Below, in pieces: positions 18,658 through 25,650 of a DNA stretch of 64,000 nt. The translations under genes were made by a program, and so were the position numbers. Location: NCBI RefSeq assembly GCF_029837695.1, contig NZ_JAOEEA010000009.1, positions 1 to 64,000 of the forward strand. Reading direction: 5' to 3'. The DNA is from Pseudomonas sp. GD04019. GTDB lineage: Bacteria; Pseudomonadota; Gammaproteobacteria; Pseudomonadales; Pseudomonadaceae. Numbering within the stretch: the stretch's first letter is position 1; each line of letters starts with the position of its first letter. The notes under the pieces were generated by a model that saw nothing but the letters and a program-made list of their open reading frames with translations, made no database searches and was not told where the DNA came from.

Positions 18658-19125
18658 ATGACCAGAGCCCTGCAGATCGACCGCAACACCGGCCACGTGC
18701 ACGTGGCCGGCAGCCTTATCACGCCCGCAATCACGCCCGAGCAACTGGGCGCCGGCTTCCAGATCGGCGACTCGCGCCCGGTGCTGGTCGGCGACCGCGA
18801 GGTGCCCTGCCGCTTCGCCCGCACAAGCCTGCAGGAAGGCCATCTGGGCATCGACCTGAGCCTGCGCTTCGAGTCGGAACAACTGGTCAGCCTGTTCATC
18901 GCACTGACCGACCCGAGCATCCCGAGCAATTCCGACGACGACTTCTACGCCTCCATCCCCCTGCGGGAAAAGCTGCACCAGCGCTGGCTGAGCGAGCAGT
19001 TGGGCGAGCTGAACGGTACGCTCGCCCACTTCCCCTGGGGCACCGCCGGCATCGCCCGCGACAAGAGCGAGAACGTCTTCATCTACCTGCATAATCGCAA
19101 CAACAGTTGGGTGTTCAGCGACTGA
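18658..19125 (+). CDS. Conserved hypothetical protein
   Basis: 155-residue acidic, soluble protein beginning MTRALQIDRNTGHVHVAGSL. There is no signal peptide, membrane segment or motif I recognise. The coding pattern is convincing (GC-rich third positions, same strand and composition as its neighbours), and it ends 30 bp before the M23 peptidase gene. The ATG at 18658 has no clear Shine-Dalgarno. It could form a unit with the peptidase, but the sequence gives no functional link. Confidence 0.65.
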   Translation: MTRALQIDRNTGHVHVAGSLITPAITPEQLGAGFQIGDSRPVLVGDREVPCRFARTSLQEGHLGIDLSLRFESEQLVSLFIALTDPSIPSNSDDDFYASIPLREKLHQRWLSEQLGELNGTLAHFPWGTAGIARDKSENVFIYLHNRNNSWVFSD

Positions 19126-19155
19126 ACCCCTGATACAACACCGCATGGATGCGCG

Positions 19156-19686
19156 ATGAAAATAAAGAAACCCCGCAAACGCCACCTGCTTCTGGCCCTG
19201 CTGTTGGCCTGGCTGATCGCCCCCGAACGGCTCCGCGTGCCGGTACAAGGCGCTACCACTCGCGACTGGAACCAGCAGAGCTTCTGGTTCGAACCCTGGG
19301 GCCGCTCCGGTGTGCACAAGGGCATCGATATCTTCGCCCGCAAGGGCAGCCCAGTAGTGGCGCCCACCTACGGCCTAGTGCTGTTCCGCGGCGAAATCGA
19401 CATGGGCGGCAAGGTAGTACTGATGCTCGGCCCCAAATGGCGCCTGCACTACTTCGCCCACCTCGACGACTACAGCGCCCTGCCCGGCCTACCAGTACTG
19501 CCCGGCAACCCAATCGGCGGCGTCGGCGACACCGGCAACGCCCGCGGCAAACCACCCCACTTGCACTACACCATCCTCAGCCTGCTGCCCTACCCGTGGC
19601 GCTGGGACGACAGCAATCAGGGCTGGAAGAAGATGTTCTACCTCGATCCAAACGAGGCCTTGGGCGGTGCGCGTGAAGCACCGTAG
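19156..19686 (+). CDS. M23-family (LytM) metallopeptidase
   Basis: 176-residue protein with an N-terminal signal-anchor (KRHLLLALLLAWLIA, about residues 9-22) and a compact M23 domain. The zinc and catalytic residues are present: H54xxxD58 (HKGID), H98 (HYF) or H102 (AHL), and H135-x-H137 (PHLHY). The family cleaves peptide cross-bridges in peptidoglycan, so a periplasmic wall-trimming role is likely. GATGCGCG precedes the ATG at 19156 without a strong ribosome site. It is the last ordinary GC-rich gene before the low-GC cassette array; downstream DNA changes composition abruptly. Confidence 0.88.
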   Translation: MKIKKPRKRHLLLALLLAWLIAPERLRVPVQGATTRDWNQQSFWFEPWGRSGVHKGIDIFARKGSPVVAPTYGLVLFRGEIDMGGKVVLMLGPKWRLHYFAHLDDYSALPGLPVLPGNPIGGVGDTGNARGKPPHLHYTILSLLPYPWRWDDSNQGWKKMFYLDPNEALGGAREAP

Positions 19687-19855
19687 ACAGTTGGAAAACA
19701 AGTCAGTAGCGTCGGCTGCAAGTCAGCACTGCTGGCATCTGATCTTGCCACTCTCGTGTCACTTTCCACCCCGCTGCTGTCGCGTTTGGCAAGGTAGTAG
19801 CGTTGAGAAACAATGACTTGCAAGGTGACAAGGAACGTTATCCGACATTTGCTCG

Positions 19856-19892
19856 GATGTTATGCGACAGCGATGTCGCCTAATAGTTAAGG
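19856..19892 (+). other. attI-like recombination site (integron remnant)
   Basis: GATGTTATGCGACAGCGATG followed by TCGCCTAATAGTTAAGG resembles the end of the class 1 integron attI site (GATGTTACGC...CAGTCGCCCTAAAACAAAGTTAGG) in order and spacing of GATGTTAYGC, GTCGCC, TAA and AGTTARG. The crossover core would be AGTTAAG at 19885-19891. The first low-GC gene starts 10 bases later. The hairpins ATCCGA/TCGGAT and GCGACA/TGTCGC lie in or next to it. No integrase gene is present on either strand nearby. Confidence 0.5.
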
Positions 19893-19900
19893 GCCAAAGC

Positions 19901-20305
19901 ATGATAAGGGCCTTTCGGCCCATTACTATAACCACAGTAATCGCCATCGTAGCTCTCGGCTGCGCTCTTGCATGGTCATATAAGTTTGGCACTGAGGCTG
20001 AACGCGCAGCGTTCATTCCAGCCAAATGGAAAGAAAGAGCCAATATTTATGTTTACAGCAACGGCCCCAGATGCATTCGTGGAGACATGGCGCTCGACAT
20101 AGTTGCAACAGATATGCTTATTGGCAAAACGGTTACAGACACAAGGGTACTGCTTGGCGAGCCAAACAAGAGCACTGCTGACGCTTTATTTTATGAGTTA
20201 GGACATTGCTCTGGCTTTGGGTGGTATGAATCCGACCTAGTCGTGACACTCAGCAAATCTCACCTGGTATCAAAGGCAAAAATTGTGCGCGCGACCCCTA
20301 ACTAG
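19901..20305 (+). CDS. Cassette gene 1: small membrane-anchored protein, SmpA/BamE-like pattern
   Basis: 134 residues starting MIRAFRPITITTVIAIVALG, with one N-terminal membrane segment and a periplasmic remainder. The block LIGKTVTDTRVLLGEPNKST...LFYELGH resembles the SmpA/OmlA fold (G-hydrophobic-V-LLG-P...Y-G), but I do not assign a function. Base composition is far lower in GC than the flanking genes, and codon use differs. The stop codon TAG lies inside the following attC site, as is usual for integron cassettes. A 13-codon upstream extension exists, but the ATG at 19901 sits just after the attI-like core. Confidence 0.65.
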   Translation: MIRAFRPITITTVIAIVALGCALAWSYKFGTEAERAAFIPAKWKERANIYVYSNGPRCIRGDMALDIVATDMLIGKTVTDTRVLLGEPNKSTADALFYELGHCSGFGWYESDLVVTLSKSHLVSKAKIVRATPN

Positions 20306-20383
20306 TGCTTCAAGCTGTTCGCTTCGCTCACTCGAGACCTCCAAAAGCTGCGATTTTGGCCACTCCTTAAGCAAACGTTAAAG
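20296..20383 (+). other. attC-like site 1
   Basis: Starts with CCCTAAC (20296-20302) and ends with GTTAAAG (20377-20383), consistent with the RYYYAAC and GTTRRRY cores. It contains TTCAAGCTGTTCGCTTCGCT and CTTAAGCAAACGTTA, the paired L-box region of chromosomal integrons. It shares TTCAAGYYGYTCGCTTCGCT with site 2. Length is 88 bp. Confidence 0.6.
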
Positions 20384-20390
20384 GCCCAGC

Positions 20391-20855
20391 ATGAAATTCT
20401 TTATAACCATTCTGGCATCAATGCTTTTTTCAAACATCGCCCAAGCCTGCAGGTGCTGGGCACCACCGCCGACAGAGGAAAACATAAGTCAATATCGAAA
20501 TATAGCCAGAGTGGTGCCGTACGAGTTAAGGGTAGTAAATTTTATAGAGAACACCGAAGAAGACATGGCTATTGAAGGCATGGTTAAGGTCTTAGAAATT
20601 TACAAAGGCAGCGCAGAGTCAGTAATATCGTTCAAAAGCGCTGAGCCTCTTTCGAGTTGCGGACAAACCTTAAAGCTGGGCAGGGATTATGTAATTTTCT
20701 GGAATGATGATATTTCACCATCCCCATGCACTATAAATTGGACTGAACTAAAACGTATTGGCTGGCCTATGTTTAAAGGCAATCGCCCACCCTTTGTAAA
20801 CCACCTTACAACCACAGAAATCATTAAAGAAATTAATAAAAGGCAAGGCCTCTAG
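20391..20855 (+). CDS. Cassette gene 2: secreted protein with an N-terminal Cys-x-Cys, TIMP/netrin-like pattern
   Basis: 154 residues with a clear signal peptide (MKFFITILASMLFSNIAQA) cleaved just before CRCWAPPP. A mature N terminus of C-x-C, followed by a beta-rich domain with EGMVKVLEIYKG and two later cysteines (SSCGQTLKLGRDY, SPCTINW), resembles the NTR/TIMP-like fold of bacterial secreted proteins. That is a pattern match only, and no function is assigned. AT-rich composition and the position between attC-like sites 1 and 2 mark it as a mobile cassette gene. The ATG at 20391 follows AAAGGCCCAGC. Confidence 0.7.
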   Translation: MKFFITILASMLFSNIAQACRCWAPPPTEENISQYRNIARVVPYELRVVNFIENTEEDMAIEGMVKVLEIYKGSAESVISFKSAEPLSSCGQTLKLGRDYVIFWNDDISPSPCTINWTELKRIGWPMFKGNRPPFVNHLTTTEIIKEINKRQGL

Positions 20856-20926
20856 CAACTGATTCAAGCCGCTCGCTTCGCTCACTCGAGATAGGCTAAA
20901 GCCCGCCCCTTAACCAAAAGTTAGGC
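20853..20926 (+). other. attC-like site 2
   Basis: Begins with a degenerate core TAGCAAC (20853-20859) and ends with the canonical GTTAGGC (20920-20926). The inside reads TTCAAGCCGCTCGCTTCGCT, then ACTCG, a GGCTAAAGCC hairpin tip and CTTAACCAAAAGTTAGG. Length is 74 bp. It is the best match of the three to the attC consensus at its 3' end. Confidence 0.68.
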
Positions 20927-20928
20927 TC

Positions 20929-21285
20929 ATGAGACAAATCGCACAAACCCTGAGTCATTTGGAAGCATCAAAAATCAAGATCCGAGTTGAAGGCGCCGGA
21001 ATACCTGTCATTGTTAGCGGCGAGGGACGTCGAAACTTATTTAGGACAGGTCTAGTTTCTGTTTGGGTAGCTATCGACTCACAGTACCAAGATGCATTAA
21101 TCGCATTAGACAACCCAACACACGTTGCTAAGCAACCCGTGAACGTTGAAGAATTTCATGAGGCCGTAAGAAACACTAGTTTGCTGCCAAAATTCATCCT
21201 AAACCTAAACTATCCAGCGATAGCTGCATACACATGTATAACAATATTTATCACCATTGTTATCCATGCATTTGCAACGGCCTAA
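20929..21285 (+). CDS. Cassette gene 3: DUF2007-like domain with a C-terminal membrane helix
   Basis: 118 residues. The N-terminal half (LEASKIKIRVEGAGIPVIV ... VSVWVAIDSQYQDALIAL) has the pattern of the DUF2007 putative signal-transducing family: a short beta-alpha-beta unit with V.VW and a closing DALIAL helix. The C-terminal end (about 95-116, YPAIAAYTCITIFITIVIHA) is one membrane helix. The function is unknown. The gene starts two bases after attC-like site 2, and its stop codon overlaps the GCCTAAC core of site 3, so gene plus site form a standard cassette. Confidence 0.65.
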   Translation: MRQIAQTLSHLEASKIKIRVEGAGIPVIVSGEGRRNLFRTGLVSVWVAIDSQYQDALIALDNPTHVAKQPVNVEEFHEAVRNTSLLPKFILNLNYPAIAAYTCITIFITIVIHAFATA

Positions 21286-21358
21286 CAACTAGTTCAAGTC
21301 GTTCGCTTCCGCTCACTCGGGGCCGGCTAAAGCCGGTCCCTTAACCGCAAGGGCTAAC
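21280..21358 (+). other. attC-like site 3, degenerate 3' core
   Basis: Starts with a canonical GCCTAAC (21280-21286) and carries TTCAAGTCGTTCGCTTCCGC, a CCGGCT-AA-AGCCGG hairpin and CTTAACCGCAAGGGCTAAC. The expected GTTRRRY core at the 3' end is altered (GGGCTAAC), so it may no longer recombine. It shares the central motif with sites 1 and 2. Confidence 0.58.
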
Positions 21359-21364
21359 TAACTC

Positions 21365-21913
21365 ATGCACATACCAGCCCTGATCATCATTGATATGCAA
21401 CGTGGCATGCTCGATCCATCAGCAGGCACTCGCAACAATCCTCAGGCAGAGCAGGCAATCGCAGCGACGCTGAAAGCATGGCGGGGGGCGAAGGTGCCTG
21501 TTGTTCATGTGCGTCATATCTCGCGCACACCCGGTTCTCCGTTCTGGCCTGGGCAATCTGGCGTTGAGTTCCAGGAGCAGCTGCAGCCACTGGATACAGA
21601 GCATGCGGTTGAGAAGAATGTGCCGGATGCGTTCATCAACTCCGGGCTTGAACGCTGGCTTCACGCCAGAGGCATCGAGGCCGTTGCGATCGTGGGTGTG
21701 AGCACCAACAACTCGGTCGAAGCTACGGCTCGTACGGCAGGCAACCTTGGCTTCGCCACCTATGTCGCTGCCGATGCGACGTTTGCATTCGCCAAGGCCG
21801 ACTACAACGGTGTTATGCGCAGCGCCGAGGATGTACATGCGATGGCTCTGGCAAACCTCAACGGTGAGTACGCCACGGTAGTCACCTCCAGTGAACTACG
21901 AGATTTGCTCTAA
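21365..21913 (+). CDS. Isochorismatase-family hydrolase with Ser at the catalytic Cys position
   Basis: 182-residue cysteine-hydrolase fold: D10 (LIIIDMQRGML) and K84 (EKNVPDAF) of the catalytic triad are present, but the nucleophile motif reads GVSTNNSVEATART, with S117 where most relatives have Cys. A TNNSVE subfamily exists, so this may be a natural variant rather than a dead enzyme; the substrate is unknown. Isochorismatase-like genes are common integron cargo, and this one starts just past the third attC-like site. No attC follows it and its GC content is nearer the chromosome, so it may be a chromosomal gene at the array edge. The ATG at 21365 has weak ribosome-site support. Confidence 0.8.
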   Translation: MHIPALIIIDMQRGMLDPSAGTRNNPQAEQAIAATLKAWRGAKVPVVHVRHISRTPGSPFWPGQSGVEFQEQLQPLDTEHAVEKNVPDAFINSGLERWLHARGIEAVAIVGVSTNNSVEATARTAGNLGFATYVAADATFAFAKADYNGVMRSAEDVHAMALANLNGEYATVVTSSELRDLL

Positions 21914-21923
21914 CCATGCGTGA

Positions 21924-22106
21924 ACAAGCGACTCTATCTTGGGTCCCGCAACGGCCCTTGCGTCGCTGGAAGATATCGAGAGCCAGATCCTGGACAGCCC
22001 TGCAAACCCGACGATTCGCACCCAAGCTGCGGCATTCGGTCCGTCGCTCGCCGCCACTAAGCCGTTGGTGGAGCAAGCTTCTTCGAAGATGCTCGCCACC
22101 AAGTAG
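21924..22106 (+). pseudogene. C-terminal coding fragment of an unidentified protein
   Basis: The frame after a TGA at 21921-21923 reads LGPATALASLEDIESQILDS, continues ANPTIRTQAAAF and ends VEQASSKMLATK before TAG at 22106. It looks like real protein sequence (amphipathic, low in rare residues), yet no ATG or GTG with a ribosome site precedes it; only a TTG at 21939 is available. I take it as the 3' end of a gene whose front was lost next to the cassette array. The family is not recognised. Confidence 0.4.
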
Positions 22107-22111
22107 CCTAG

Positions 22112-22231
22112 GTGAAGGCACGTATGGACATTGCTGCACGGCACTCCCTGAAGGTAGTGCAAGCCACAGCGGCGGTGCTCTTTGCTGCTCAGTTATTCCT
22201 GGATAAACAGACCATCGCCTGTACGGAGTGA
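22112..22231 (+). CDS. Possible small ORF (39 aa) after the fragment
   Basis: GTG at 22112 (or ATG at 22124) opens a frame reading MKARMDIAARHSLKVVQATA, then a hydrophobic stretch AVLFAAQLFLD and KQTIACTE before TGA. It could be a tiny membrane peptide or another piece of the degraded gene in front of it. There is no strong ribosome site and no recognisable family. Confidence 0.25.
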   Translation: MKARMDIAARHSLKVVQATAAVLFAAQLFLDKQTIACTE

Positions 22232-22297
22232 CCAGCCCGTGGAGAAGTGGCTGCGGCGGTGCTGGAGTCTGCTTGCCAAACAGTGGAGACCTGATCC

Positions 22298-22834
22298 GTG
22301 CCCAGAGCCATGTTGCTGCTTATCAAGATCGCCCTCAGCCTGCCCATCGCCTATGGCCTGGCTTATCCCTTCCTGCATCCAGGTGCGGGCGGCGGCATTC
22401 TCAAGGAGGTGGAGATGCTCGGTCCGGTCGGCAGCCTGATCGCCGTGCTGTTGTTCCTGATGCTGGTGGCGCTCTACTGCCGCGACCTGCAGCGCGCGCT
22501 GGCGCTGGTGCGGCCCGCGGCGCGCAAGGCGAAGCCGCGTAGCGTGTGGTTGATGTTTCTGCTGCCGTACAACTTCATCGAGGACTTCTTCATCGTCGCC
22601 AACCTGGCCGGCTCGCTGCGCGAAGAGGCACTGCATAACGAGCGACTAAAGCTGTCCAGGGATGCCGGGCTGGTCAGCGGTTGGGGCTGGTGTGCGGCGC
22701 AGGTGGTTTCGCTGATCCCCCATCAGCTGGGCTCGCTGGCCGGTCTGTTGGCGATTCTGCTGTGGGTGGTGCATTGGCGCTTCGTGCGGCAGGCCAATGC
22801 GGCGCTGGCCCTCAGCCCGGCAGCCGCATCCTGA
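22298..22834 (+). CDS. Integral membrane protein of unknown function
   Basis: 178 residues with about four hydrophobic helices (LLLIKIALSLPIAYGLAYPF; GPVGSLIAVLLFLMLVALY; a PYNFIEDFF re-entrant region; LAGLLAILLWVVHW). I do not recognise a family beyond hypothetical membrane protein. The GTG at 22298 has GGAG upstream at acceptable spacing; the ATG at 22310 would remove four residues. Its 3' end overlaps the 3' end of phoQ on the opposite strand by 23 bp, a convergent arrangement without a visible terminator between them. Confidence 0.7.
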   Translation: MPRAMLLLIKIALSLPIAYGLAYPFLHPGAGGGILKEVEMLGPVGSLIAVLLFLMLVALYCRDLQRALALVRPAARKAKPRSVWLMFLLPYNFIEDFFIVANLAGSLREEALHNERLKLSRDAGLVSGWGWCAAQVVSLIPHQLGSLAGLLAILLWVVHWRFVRQANAALALSPAAAS

Positions 22835-24143
22835 AGCAGGCGCCCCCTAGCGTGGATTCCTCCAGCTGCAGCTGGCCGCCGTAGCTGTCGAGGATGTCCA
22901 TCACCACCGCGGTGCCGATGCCCTGCCCGGGGTGCTGGGTATCCAGCCGTTCGCCGCGCTGGAGGATGCGCGCGCGCTGGTCGGCGGGGATGCCGGGGCC
23001 GTCGTCTTCCACCTGTAGCTCGTAGCCCTCGGCGGTCTGCCGGGCACCGACGCGGATCTGTCCCAGGCACAGGCGATAAGCGTTCTCCAGCAGATTGCCG
23101 AGCAGCTCCAGCAGCGCGCCGCGCTCCATGGGCACCTGCAGGTCGGCCGGGAAGTCACGCACCAGTTGCACGCGCTTGTCACGATAGACCTTGTCCAGAG
23201 CGCCGCAGAGGATATCCAGCGTCGCGCCGAACGGCTCGCGGTGGCGCACCAGCCCGCTCTTGCGCAGGCTGGCGCGCTGCAGCTGGTAATCGACCTGCTG
23301 GCTCATGCGCTCCACCTGGCTGCGCAGCACCTGGCCCTGCTCGCGGTCGCCGAGCACTTCGCCCACGCCCTGCAGCACCGCCAGCGGCGTTTTCAGGCTG
23401 TGTGCCAGATCGCCTAGGGAGTCGCGGTAGCGTTCGCGCTGGCGACGCTCGCCGTCGAGCAGGCGGTTCAGCGAGTCGGTCAGGCGCAGCAGTTCCTGCG
23501 GGTGCTGCTGGCTCAGATGGTCCCGCTGGCCAGCCTCTACCTCGTCCAGCTCGCGGCTCAGCCCGCGCAGGCTGCCGAAGCCCCAGGTCAGGCCCAGCCA
23601 GAGCAAGCCGAGCAGCACCAGCAGGGCACCGCCCAACCACAGCCACAGCTGGCGATTGAGACCATCGAGCATGGCCTGGTATTCGCTGGCGGGCTGCATG
23701 GTGACGATGCTGTAGGCGGCGGCCTGGCCGCGCAGCAGGTCGACCTCCAGGTCGTAAACGAAGTACTCGGTGCCCTGGGCATCACGCAGACGGGTGAAGT
23801 CGTGGCCCTGGCCGTCATAGCGCGGGCGGTAATCGAGGCGCTCGTCGCTGCTGGAGGGCGAGCGCCATACCTGTACGCCGTTGCGGTCGTAGATGAATCC
23901 CAGCAGCTTGGAGTCGAGCAGGTTGAATTCCTCGTCCGGCATGCGCGCGGGCATGGCCAGGCGCCCATCGTCGATGCGCGCGGCGGAGATGAGGGTGGCG
24001 GCGTCGGCTGCCAAGCGCTGTTCGATGACGTTCTCCAGGGCATTGCGAAAGGCGCCCTGCAACAGCGGCAGCAGCGCCAGCATGAACAGTACCGCCAGGG
24101 CGGCGGCACCGAGCATCAGGCGCGAACGCAGCGAGCGGATCAT
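22812..24143 (-). CDS. phoQ: Sensor histidine kinase PhoQ
   Basis: Inner-membrane sensor of low Mg2+ and cationic peptides, partner of PhoP. The 443 residues begin MIRSLRSRLMLGAAALAVLF, like P. aeruginosa PhoQ. TM1 (about 9-30), an acidic periplasmic domain (about 31-165, with EFNLLDSKLLGFIYDRNG and YRPRYDGQG), TM2 (about 168-190), HAMP/DHp with LAHSLKTPLAVLQGV (phospho-His), N box NLLENAYRL, and G boxes DDGPGIP and GQGIG follow in order. The ATG overlaps the phoP stop by four bases, so the two are translationally coupled within oprH-phoP-phoQ. Confidence 0.96.
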   Translation of the reverse strand: MIRSLRSRLMLGAAALAVLFMLALLPLLQGAFRNALENVIEQRLAADAATLISAARIDDGRLAMPARMPDEEFNLLDSKLLGFIYDRNGVQVWRSPSSSDERLDYRPRYDGQGHDFTRLRDAQGTEYFVYDLEVDLLRGQAAAYSIVTMQPASEYQAMLDGLNRQLWLWLGGALLVLLGLLWLGLTWGFGSLRGLSRELDEVEAGQRDHLSQQHPQELLRLTDSLNRLLDGERRQRERYRDSLGDLAHSLKTPLAVLQGVGEVLGDREQGQVLRSQVERMSQQVDYQLQRASLRKSGLVRHREPFGATLDILCGALDKVYRDKRVQLVRDFPADLQVPMERGALLELLGNLLENAYRLCLGQIRVGARQTAEGYELQVEDDGPGIPADQRARILQRGERLDTQHPGQGIGTAVVMDILDSYGGQLQLEESTLGGACFRMRLPG

Positions 24144-24817
24144 CGGCAGCGCTCGGTGAACAGGTAACCCTGGCCGCGCACCGTGTCGATCGGCTTGAGC
24201 GCGCAGGCGTCCTCCAGCTTGCGGCGCAGGCGACCGACCAGCACTTCGATCACGTTGGGGTCGCGCTCGTCGTCGCCCTCATAGAGCTGTTCCATCAGGC
24301 GATCCTTGGAGACCACCTGCTGCGGGTGCAGCATCAGGTATTCGAGGATGCGGTATTCGAAGGCGGTCAGAGCCAGCGGCTGTTCGTCGACCAGGGCCTG
24401 CTTGCGGTTGAGATCGAGCTTCAACGGGCCGGCCTCGACGCTGGCCTGCACCAGCCCCACGGAGCGCCGCAGCAGGGCATGCAGGCGTGCCTCCAGCTCC
24501 TCGAACTGGAACGGCTTGACCAGATAATCGTCGGCGCCGGCGGCCAGCCCCTCGACCTTGTCCTGCCAGTTGCCGCGTGCGGTGAGAATCAGGATCGGCA
24601 GGCTGCGGCCCTGGCCGCGTAGCTCGCGGATCAGGTCCAGCCCGCTCATGCCGGGCAGGCCCAGATCGACGATGGCGATGTCGTGGTTGAACTCGCGTAC
24701 CCGGTACAGCGCCTCTTCGGCATCGGCGATGGCATCGACCACGAAGCCGCGTTCGCCGAGGCGGGTATGCAGGTGATGGCGCAACAGCGCCTCGTCTTCG
24801 ACCACCAGAATCTTCAT
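24140..24817 (-). CDS. phoP: Response regulator PhoP
   Basis: OmpR-type regulator, 225 residues. The receiver domain has acidic pocket VVEDE, phospho-acceptor Asp in IVDLGLPG (about D51) and Lys in DDYLVKPF (about K101). The C-terminal winged helix runs from about 130 to 222 (LTAFEYRILEYLMLHPQQVV, NVIEVLVGRLRRKL, TVRGQGYLF). It activates its own operon and lipid A/outer-membrane genes in P. aeruginosa. Ribosome site GAGGAAG precedes the ATG at 24817. It is transcribed from the oprH promoter, reading through a hairpin between oprH and phoP. Confidence 0.97.
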   Translation of the reverse strand: MKILVVEDEALLRHHLHTRLGERGFVVDAIADAEEALYRVREFNHDIAIVDLGLPGMSGLDLIRELRGQGRSLPILILTARGNWQDKVEGLAAGADDYLVKPFQFEELEARLHALLRRSVGLVQASVEAGPLKLDLNRKQALVDEQPLALTAFEYRILEYLMLHPQQVVSKDRLMEQLYEGDDERDPNVIEVLVGRLRRKLEDACALKPIDTVRGQGYLFTERCR

Positions 24818-24835
24818 GTCTGTTCTTCCTCACAA

Positions 24836-24863
24836 CAGGCCGGACGAGAGCCCGGCCTTTTCC
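24836..24863 (-). terminator. Hairpin between oprH and phoP, possible attenuator
   Basis: On the minus strand GGCCGGG and TCCGGCC pair around CTCTCG, then TGTTGTG follows. The T-rich run is on the plus-strand side instead, so on the minus strand this is at most partial. It would let oprH be expressed above phoPQ. Confidence 0.5.
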
Positions 24864-24871
24864 CTGGTTGG

Positions 24872-25477
24872 TCAGAACTTGTAGTTGGCGCCGATGTAGA
24901 CCTGACTGGTACGGTCCAGGTCGATGGAGCCGACCTTGCTGCCGCCGTGCGGGGCGACCTCGGTGCTGGCATTGGTCTTCATGTAACGGTAGCCAGCTTC
25001 GAGCGAGGCGTTCTTGCCCACGTTCTGCAGGATACCGGCCTGCAGGCCCGTTGCCATCCCGATGTCGCTGTCGCGCTTGAGACCGCGACCATCCTGCTCC
25101 AGCTTCACCGCACCGACGGTGGCACCGCCGAACAGCTTGGTGCCGCTGTCGTTCAGGGGCAGGAAGGCGTCGTAGCTGCCCAGCAGGTGTTGCTGGCGAA
25201 GCTTGTTGCCCTGGGAGTCGTCCGAAACGTTCTCGTAGGTGAGGTAGTAGCGGCCGTCGCGCATTTCCTGACCGGCGCGCACACCCCAGGTGCCGCTGCC
25301 ATCGATCACCCGGTCCAGGTCGGGATTGTTGAGCTGGCGATTGAGCGAAGCGGAGTTGTCGATGCGGCTGTCGGTCTGGCCCCAGGTCATCCCGACGAAG
25401 CTGTCGGCGGCGTTGGCCGACAGCGCGGCGACGGACAGGGCGGTGGCCAGGGCGAATTGGCTGGTGATGTTTTTCAT
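24872..25477 (-). CDS. oprH: Outer membrane protein OprH
   Basis: 201-residue small beta-barrel that binds lipopolysaccharide and stabilises the outer membrane at low Mg2+. Signal peptide MKNITSQFALATALSVAALS, cleaved after ANA. Mature strands include ADSFVGMTWGQTDS, GTWGVRAGQEMRDGRYYLTY and a terminal VYIGANYKF with the expected final Phe. Length matches P. aeruginosa OprH (200). The ATG at 25477 has GGAGAAA upstream; the longer frame to 25639 has no start signal. It is first gene of oprH-phoP-phoQ, with PhoP half-sites upstream. Confidence 0.96.
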   Translation of the reverse strand: MKNITSQFALATALSVAALSANAADSFVGMTWGQTDSRIDNSASLNRQLNNPDLDRVIDGSGTWGVRAGQEMRDGRYYLTYENVSDDSQGNKLRQQHLLGSYDAFLPLNDSGTKLFGGATVGAVKLEQDGRGLKRDSDIGMATGLQAGILQNVGKNASLEAGYRYMKTNASTEVAPHGGSKVGSIDLDRTSQVYIGANYKF

Positions 25478-25535
25478 GGTGTTTTCTCCGAGTGGGATAG
25501 TGGCTGAACTCGGGAACCATGTTGCCGAGGCGGCG

Positions 25536-25574
25536 CTGAACCGCGCCTGAACCCTTGCTGAACCGTTGCTGAAC
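25536..25574 (-). promoter_or_regulatory. Four tandem PhoP half-sites upstream of oprH
   Basis: CTGAAC occurs at 25536, 25547, 25558 and 25569 on the plus strand, exactly every 11 bp, so the minus strand reads GTTCAG-N5 four times: two adjacent PhoP boxes. They end about 59 bp before the oprH start codon. Another CTGAAC is at 25504, off register. Confidence 0.75.
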
Positions 25575-25650
25575 GAGACTGCGATGGCCGCCCTGCACAA
25601 GAGCGGCGCTTTGCAATAGCCTTGGCGGGCCCTCGCCACGGACTCCCGCC

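Noticed and set aside
18600..19900. Integron integrase gene next to the attI-like site
   Set aside because: Neither strand here encodes a tyrosine recombinase; the frames are a hypothetical protein and an M23 peptidase.
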